Positions 59,331 through 64,000 of a DNA stretch of 64,000 nucleotides are shown here, piece after piece. How positions within the stretch are numbered: the first letter of the stretch is position 1; every line of letters starts with the position of its first letter. The notes beneath the pieces were generated by a model. The model saw only the letters and a program-made list of their open reading frames with translations. It had not been told where the DNA came from and did no database searches. Origin of the DNA: JALHFZ01 sp963674625 (lineage in GTDB: Bacteria > Synergistota > Synergistia > Synergistales > Aminobacteriaceae); assembly GCA_963674625.2 (NCBI GenBank), contig CAXXXO010000002.1, positions 139,695 to 203,694 on the forward strand, in the 5' to 3' direction. A program made the translations under genes and the position numbers.

Positions 59331-60887
59331 ATGAGTTTCCTCCTCGCATGCGTTCAGACCGAGGCCCTGGACTCCTGCCGCTGGAAGGAGAGCCTGCGAA
59401 AGGGCCTTTTCTCCGTGGAAGAGGCTGCCCGTTCGGGAGCACGGCTTGTCCTTCTTCCCGAGGCTTTTTTCCCCGGGTACTATCTCCGGGGAATGATGGA
59501 GGGAGAGCAGGAATGGCGCTCCTTCGACGTCTGCGCCCTCTTTTCCGAAAAGGCCCGGCAGCTGAAAATCCACCTTGCCGCCGGCATGGTTCTTTTTACG
59601 GAGGAGGGGCCGGTCAACTCAGCCGTACTCTGGGGCCCCGACGGAAGGGAGCTCCTGCGGACGGTCAAGTCCAACCTCTGGCATTTCGACGAAAAATATG
59701 TCCGTCCGGGACGTTCATTCTCTGTGGCCGACACCAGTCTCGGAAGGATCGGAATGATGATCTGCGCCGACGGCCGGATTCCCGAGGTTGCCCGCATTCT
59801 CGCCCTCAGGAAAGCATCCCTCATACTGGACCTCACGAACCTGACCTCCACGGGACGGGACAGGAAAACCCTCTCAAATCCGCAGCTCGATTACATGCTG
59901 CCTGTCCGGGCCGCCGAGAACGGACTTTGGATCGCCGTGGCGGACAAGGTCGGACTCGAGGCCGGTTCAGTTCTCAACTGCGGGGGGAGCCGGGTCATCG
60001 GCCCGAAGGGGGAGACCGTCGCAGCGGCTTCGTCCTGGAAGGAGGAACTTCTCTTCGCCTCTGTCGATCTGTCAGCGCGGGGATATGCGCTGACGCCAAG
60101 AAAGCCGGAATCCTGGACCCGTCTCGGGCAGCCTACCGGAGAGACGGAGGCTGAGAAGCAGCAGTTCCGCCCCATGCTTCCCGTCGATAACGAGCTCTTC
60201 GCCTGCATGGTCCGTTTTTCGGCGGACGATCCGGCGGAATATATTCGAAAAGCCTCCGGATTCCTTCTTCGGGCTCTCGACCAGGGAAACAGGCTCATCC
60301 TGCTTCCTGCCGTTCCTGCCGAGCGGGAAGATGAGACCCTGAAAGCTCTCGTCCCCCTGATGAAGGCGGATGCGCTGACGGCGCTCCCTCTCTCAGGCGA
60401 AAAAGACGGAGGAGAATTCATTCTCTTCACCTCCTCCGGCGTTCTCGGCCGGACGGGAAGGGATGGCCCGGGGGTTCTTTCAACGCCCCTCGGAAGAATC
60501 GGGGGCATCTTCGGCGGGGACGGATGGAACCCGGAGCCGATCCGGTGCCTCATGATCTCCGGTTCCGAGATCGTTCTGTGGTATGGAGAAAAGAGCCCGG
60601 AGATCGCCGGGGAACTTCTTGTAAAGTTCGCCCGGACGAGGGCATCGGAAAACCGGCTTTTTGTTCTTGCCTCTTTTGAAGGGAAGGGAGGGCCGGTACT
60701 CATGGCCGCTCCGTCGGGGGCCCTTCTCGCCGAAGCCCTCGAAGAGGGCGACCAGGCAATTTCCGCCATGGTGCGCCGAATGGAGAGCCGCAGCAAGACC
60801 GTGGTCCCCGGTACGAACATCATCGGAGGACGGCATCCGGAGGCCTACGGCGATCTCTTTTCTCCGCCGGAAGAGGCATATCCATGA
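59331..60887 (+). CDS. Tandem nitrilase-fold protein, second half degenerate
   Basis: Residues 1-255 form a carbon-nitrogen hydrolase domain with the complete triad: Glu in LPEAFFPGYY (about 44), Lys in VKSNLWHFDEK (about 113) and Cys in GMMICADGRIPE (about 145). Residues about 285-500 repeat the fold (NRLILLPAVP, LGRIGGIFGGDGWNPEPIR, MISGSEIVLWYGEKSPEI). The Glu and Cys positions are replaced there, so this half is probably inactive. The total length of 518 is about twice a normal amidase. Its stop overlaps tadA by 4 bases. The substrate is unknown, and amide or omega-amidase activity is only inferred. The ribosome binding site is weak. Confidence 0.83.
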   Translation: MSFLLACVQTEALDSCRWKESLRKGLFSVEEAARSGARLVLLPEAFFPGYYLRGMMEGEQEWRSFDVCALFSEKARQLKIHLAAGMVLFTEEGPVNSAVLWGPDGRELLRTVKSNLWHFDEKYVRPGRSFSVADTSLGRIGMMICADGRIPEVARILALRKASLILDLTNLTSTGRDRKTLSNPQLDYMLPVRAAENGLWIAVADKVGLEAGSVLNCGGSRVIGPKGETVAAASSWKEELLFASVDLSARGYALTPRKPESWTRLGQPTGETEAEKQQFRPMLPVDNELFACMVRFSADDPAEYIRKASGFLLRALDQGNRLILLPAVPAEREDETLKALVPLMKADALTALPLSGEKDGGEFILFTSSGVLGRTGRDGPGVLSTPLGRIGGIFGGDGWNPEPIRCLMISGSEIVLWYGEKSPEIAGELLVKFARTRASENRLFVLASFEGKGGPVLMAAPSGALLAEALEEGDQAISAMVRRMESRSKTVVPGTNIIGGRHPEAYGDLFSPPEEAYP

Positions 60888-61390
60888 AGGATCCCGGGAG
60901 ATCCACGGACGAAGAATTCATGGCCCTTGCCCTCGAAGAGGGACGGCAGGCGGCCGAAAGAGGGGACGTCCCCGTAGGGGCTGTCCTGGTGAGAGGCGGC
61001 GCCGTGATGGCAACGGGACAAAATCTCAAGACGGACGATCCCACCGGCCACGCCGAGATCCTTGCCCTTCGGGCTGCGGGGAATGCACTGGGGAGCTGGA
61101 ACCTCGCGGGGTGCACCCTCTACGTCACCGTGGAGCCCTGTCCCATGTGCGCGGGGGCTCTTGTGCTCGCCCGGCTGGACCGTCTCGTCTACGGATGCGG
61201 CGATCCCAGGGCCGGGGCCTGCGGCACCCTGTACAATATTGTCCAGGACACCCGGCTGAACCACAGGCTTGCCGTCACCCGGGGGGTACTGGAGGAGAAA
61301 TGCGCCGGTCTTCTCCGCACCTATTTCAAAACAAAAAGAAGGGCCGGTTCAGAAAAAGGACAGGTCCGTGAAAGGATGCTGAAAGAATGA
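60884..61390 (+). CDS. tadA: tRNA adenosine-34 deaminase TadA
   Basis: The 168-residue zinc enzyme changes A34 to inosine in tRNA-Arg(ACG), which is encoded at 54987 in this window. The zinc and catalytic motifs are GHAEILALR (HAE) and PCPMCAGALV (PCxxC), with DVPVGAVLVRGG before them and YGCGDPRAGACGTLYNI after. It starts in the stop of the nitrilase-fold gene and overlaps pseC by 4 bases. Free nucleoside or guanine deaminases share the fold, but length and motif spacing fit TadA best. Confidence 0.92.
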   Translation: MKDPGRSTDEEFMALALEEGRQAAERGDVPVGAVLVRGGAVMATGQNLKTDDPTGHAEILALRAAGNALGSWNLAGCTLYVTVEPCPMCAGALVLARLDRLVYGCGDPRAGACGTLYNIVQDTRLNHRLAVTRGVLEEKCAGLLRTYFKTKRRAGSEKGQVRERMLKE

Positions 61391-62524
61391 AAACGATCTC
61401 CTACGGGCATCAGTATATCGACGAAGAAGACATTGCCGCAGTGGCCGCGGTTCTCAGGGGAGACTGGCTCACCCAGGGGCCGGCGGTGGAGGCCTTCGAG
61501 AAGGCCTTTGCGGAGTATGTGGGGGTGTACCACGCCGTCTCCTTCGCTAACGGAACCGCCGCACTCCACGGAGCCTATTTCGCCGCCGGAGTGGAGGAGG
61601 GGGATGAGGTGATCACGTCCCCCATGACCTTTGCGGCCACGGGGAACGCAGCACTTTATCTCGGAGGAAAGCCCGTCTTCGCGGACATCGACCCCGATAC
61701 GATCTGCCTCGACCCCGGTGAGGCAGAGAAAAAAATTTCACCCCGGACAAAGGTGATCGCCCCGGTGAGTTTCGGCGGCTATCCTGCGGATATCGAATCC
61801 TTTGTCTCCCTGGCCCGTTCCTGCGGAGCCCTCGTGGTCGAGGATGCCTGCCATGCCCTCGGCGCAAGAAGGGACAATATATGCGTGGGAAAACAGGCCG
61901 ATCTGACCGCCTTCAGCTTTCATCCCGTCAAGCATATCACCACGGGGGAAGGGGGAATGGTCACCACCGATTCGCCCCGACTCGCCGAGAGGCTGCGCCT
62001 TTTCCGGACCCACGGAATAACGAAGGACCCCGGCAAGATGACCGGAACTCCCGACGGTCCCTGGTCCAATGAAATGCAGGTCCTGGGCTACAACTACCGT
62101 TTGAGCGACATTCACGCGGCCCTGGGGCTCAGCCAGCTTGCAAAGCTCGACAGCTTCGTGCGCCGGCGGAAGGCCATCGCGGCCCAGTACGACTCTCTTT
62201 TCGAAGGGGTAGATTCACTGATCATACCGCCCCGGTGCGAGGGTCATTCATACCATCTTTATCCCCTGCGCTTTCCCCCCGGAAGACCGGGGGGCAATTT
62301 TCGCCCTGCTGCGGGAAAAAGGGATCGCCGGTATGGTCCATTATCCCCCCCTTCATCTTCATCCCTACTACCGGGAGCGTTTCGGCTGCAGCAAGGGGGA
62401 CTATCCCCGGGCGGAGGAGTTTTATGCAGGGGAGATAAGCCTCCCCATGTATTTCGGCCTTTCGGACGATGACGTCCGGCGGGTCGCCGATACGATCCGG
62501 CAGATTATGGAGAGGGAGGAGTGA
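61387..62524 (+). pseudogene. pseC: PseC aminotransferase, frameshifted in a C6 run
   Basis: PseC is the PLP-dependent aminotransferase that turns the PseB product into UDP-4-amino-4,6-dideoxy-AltNAc. The frame from 61387 shows SFANGTAALHGAYFAAGVEEGDEVITSPMTF, VVEDACHALGARR and the PLP Lys in SFHPVKHITTGEGGM (about 185), then stops matching after HSYHLYPLRF. Removing one C from the C6 run at 62275-62280 restores PPEDRGAIFALLREKGIAG and joins the C-terminus, which ends ADTIRQIMEREE at 62524 (about 378 residues in all). The unrepaired frame ends at 62472. Either a base-call error or phase-variable slippage would explain this. It is the step missing from the 13-17 kb pse operon. Confidence 0.87.
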
Positions 62525-62571
62525 AGCAGCCTCTTTGCGCTTAAACTGATTCCATGACCCGTAATTATACC

Positions 62572-62600
62572 TGGACTTTCAGATGGTTTCAGGCTACAAT
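62572..62600 (+). promoter_or_regulatory. Possible sigma-70 promoter before the OmpH-like gene
   Basis: TGGACT (62572-62577), a 17-base spacer and TACAAT (62595-62600) lie 44 bases before the ATG. The -35 match is modest. Confidence 0.4.
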
Positions 62601-62644
62601 TTCACCCGTATTTCAATCAACCAAAGTATCGAGGGGGTAGTTTG

Positions 62645-63091
62645 ATGTTTTCAGGTAAACGGTTCGTTGCGTTCATGTCCCTTGCAGTCCTTTTCCTGTT
62701 CTGTGCCGCCGGTTTCGCCGCCGCGGAAGAGAAGATCGGAGTCATTGATTCCCAGAAGATCGTCTTTCAGCATCCCGGTTTCGAGGCGGTAACGAAGCAG
62801 CTTCAGTCGATCAGCGCAACGAAGGAAAACGAAATGAAAATGGCCGTGGACAAAGAGTCTGACCAGAATAAAAAGGCCCAGATCTTCAGCGCGAAACGGA
62901 ACGAGCTTGCCCAGGAAGAGCAGCGCCTCATGCAGCCCATTTTCCAGGAGGCCCAGCTTGCAGTCCGTACCGTTGCCAAGATAAAGGGCGTCACTGTGGT
63001 CATCGAAAAGTCCGCCGTGTATTTCGGCGGCATCGACATCACCGACGACGTCATCCAGGAACTCAAAAAGAACGCTGCAAAGAAGAAATAG
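62645..63091 (+). CDS. OmpH/Skp-family periplasmic chaperone
   Basis: The 148-residue protein has a signal peptide (cleavage near AAA/EE, about residue 27). A beta-strand start IGVIDSQKIVFQHPGF follows, then a long charged coiled coil (about 50-110), and a return segment VVIEKSAVYFGGIDITDDVIQELKK. This is the Skp/OmpH layout, a trimer that escorts outer-membrane proteins. ATG 62645 is preferred over the TTG at 62642 because of the GAGGGGGTAG site. A strong terminator follows. It fits a diderm envelope. Confidence 0.9.
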   Translation: MFSGKRFVAFMSLAVLFLFCAAGFAAAEEKIGVIDSQKIVFQHPGFEAVTKQLQSISATKENEMKMAVDKESDQNKKAQIFSAKRNELAQEEQRLMQPIFQEAQLAVRTVAKIKGVTVVIEKSAVYFGGIDITDDVIQELKKNAAKKK

Positions 63092-63128
63092 TCAGTTCCC
63101 TCTGAGCGTCAGTTCAATCGGAACCTTA

Positions 63129-63177
63129 AGGGCGCATCTTCCGCTTAACGAAGATGCAGCCCTCTTTTTTATTTTTT
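63129..63177 (+). terminator. Rho-independent terminator after the OmpH-like gene
   Basis: A 13-bp stem (AGGGC then GCATCTTC on the left, GAAGATGC then GCCCT on the right, one A bulged) closes an 8-base loop. A T-rich tail runs to 63177. Confidence 0.85.
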
Positions 63178-63197
63178 CGGGGAGGTAGAATCCGGGG

Positions 63198-64000
63198 ATG
63201 AAACTGCTTGTGACGGATATCGATGAAACCCTGTCGAGAGGAATGAACGCAACGGCCGAGGGTGGCCGAAGCCTGTGGGCGCCTTCGGCGGAACGGGTGG
63301 AGAATCATGCTCGCAACCGGCAGGATTCTTGCCACGACCCTCTCCCATATCCGCGGGACGGGTTCTGACCTTCCTGCCATTGTCTATGACGGGGGCCGGA
63401 TCATGGATCCCCGGACATCGAAGGCCCTGTATGAAGTGCACCTCGATCCATCCCTCGCCCTTGAGATCGTCCGGGCGGGGTGGGAGCATCCGGTGGAGCT
63501 TCAGATCATCGGAGATGAACGGGCCTACTGCCGCTACAGCGACGTGCTCACCCGCGCCTTCTTTCTGGAATCGGGCGTGCCCGTGGATGATTCCCTCGAA
63601 TCCCCCCTGATTCAGGGAAAGGTTTTCCGGGTGATCTTTCACGGCATCCCCGGGTGTATCCGCACCCTCCAGCGGGATCTGAAAGCCCAGTTCGCCGGAA
63701 GGGCGGAGGTTGTGCTGGCCGGAGAGAACTTTCTCGACGTGCTTCCCAGGGGCGTATCGAAGGGGGCTGCCCTCGGGGCATGGCTCCAGACGCTTCCCGA
63801 ACCCCCGGAAATCATCGTGGCCGCCGGAGACCATCAAAACGACCTCGAGATGCTCGCCTCGGCTCATCTGGCCGTGGCCCCTGAAGATGCCGCGGAAGAG
63901 GTTCTCCGCATGGCCCACGTGATCATGCCCTCTGCGGACAGGCACGGGTTTTCCTTCCTGGCGGAGCATCTGCTGTCGGATGAGAAAATTCGTGGCGAAT
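63198..64000 (+). pseudogene. HAD-IIB-type phosphatase, frameshifted near 63261 and cut by the window end
   Basis: ATG 63198 opens MKLLVTDIDETLSRGMNATAE, with the HAD nucleophile motif DIDET. After that the frame ends early at a stop near 63367. Dropping one G from GGG at 63260-63262 gives VAEACGRLRRNGWRIMLATGRIL and then an open frame to the window edge. That frame includes AGENFLDVLPRGVSKGAALGAWL and VAAGDHQNDLEMLASA, the HAD-IIB motifs III and IV. These are sugar-phosphate or Cof-like phosphatases with a cap domain; the substrate is unknown. The indel may be a sequencing error. The 3' end lies outside the window. Confidence 0.78.

Noticed and set aside
1..64000. Prophage, insertion sequence or defence island
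   Set aside because: No transposase, integrase, phage structural or restriction/toxin-antitoxin gene was recognised anywhere in the window, and tRNAs at 54.9 kb show no integrated element next to them.

Overview
The window is about 60% GC with dense, mostly rightward operons. It looks like a chromosomal segment of an anaerobic, flagellated, diderm bacterium. The diderm evidence is TolC, OmpH/Skp-type and PpiD/SurA-type proteins and a type I secretion system. The anaerobic evidence is a ferredoxin-dependent membrane-bound [NiFe] hydrogenase with Mrp-type antiporter subunits, and no respiratory oxidase. A Synergistota (Synergistaceae-like amino-acid fermenter) would fit, but this is inferred from gene content and was not tested by database search.

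Layout. (1) 1-7,280: end of a comF-like gene, then the late flagellar genes flgM-flgN-flgK-flgL-fliW-csrA. (2) 7,292-17,365: flagellin and its glycosylation, namely a motility-associated glycosyltransferase (Maf/DUF115), a very long flagellin, flaG, and a pseudaminic-acid set (pseB, an SpsF-type cytidylyltransferase, pseI, pseH, pseG). The missing aminotransferase, pseC, lies at 61.4 kb and carries an apparent frameshift. (3) 17,366-33,319: a type I secretion island with an outer-membrane TolC/LapE-type protein (frameshifted), a LapB-type ABC exporter, a LapC-type fusion protein and a 3,499-residue repeat adhesin containing three near-identical 648-bp repeats. (4) 33,356-41,023: nitroreductase, cation diffusion facilitator, glutaminyl-tRNA synthetase, a zinc-ribbon/SH3 protein, a YgiQ-type radical SAM protein and an EamA transporter. 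(5) 41,213-49,530: a complete 14-gene membrane-bound hydrogenase operon in the archaeal mbhA-N order, ending in an electron-transfer subunit with four [4Fe-4S] motifs instead of two. (6) 49,618-64,000: gltX, polA, a PpiD-like chaperone, tRNA-Ser and tRNA-Arg, a phosphodiester glycosidase-domain protein, a tautomerase, an ArsA/Get3-type ATPase with a small partner, a tandem nitrilase-fold protein, tadA, pseC, an OmpH-like chaperone and a frameshifted HAD phosphatase.

How the parts fit. FlgM, FliW and CsrA are the expected regulatory trio for sigma-28 and flagellin synthesis. Sigma-28-like promoters can be read ahead of flgM and pseB, and a weaker one ahead of flagellin, so flagellin sugar synthesis appears to be timed with late flagellar genes. 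The secretion island would place a giant adhesin on the surface. The hydrogenase would oxidise reduced ferredoxin, make H2 and pump ions.

Caution. Four genes (tolC-like, arsA-like, pseC, HAD) show single-base indels, two of them in C6-C7 runs. Sequencing or assembly error is the simplest explanation, so these genes should not be called dead without read-level checks.
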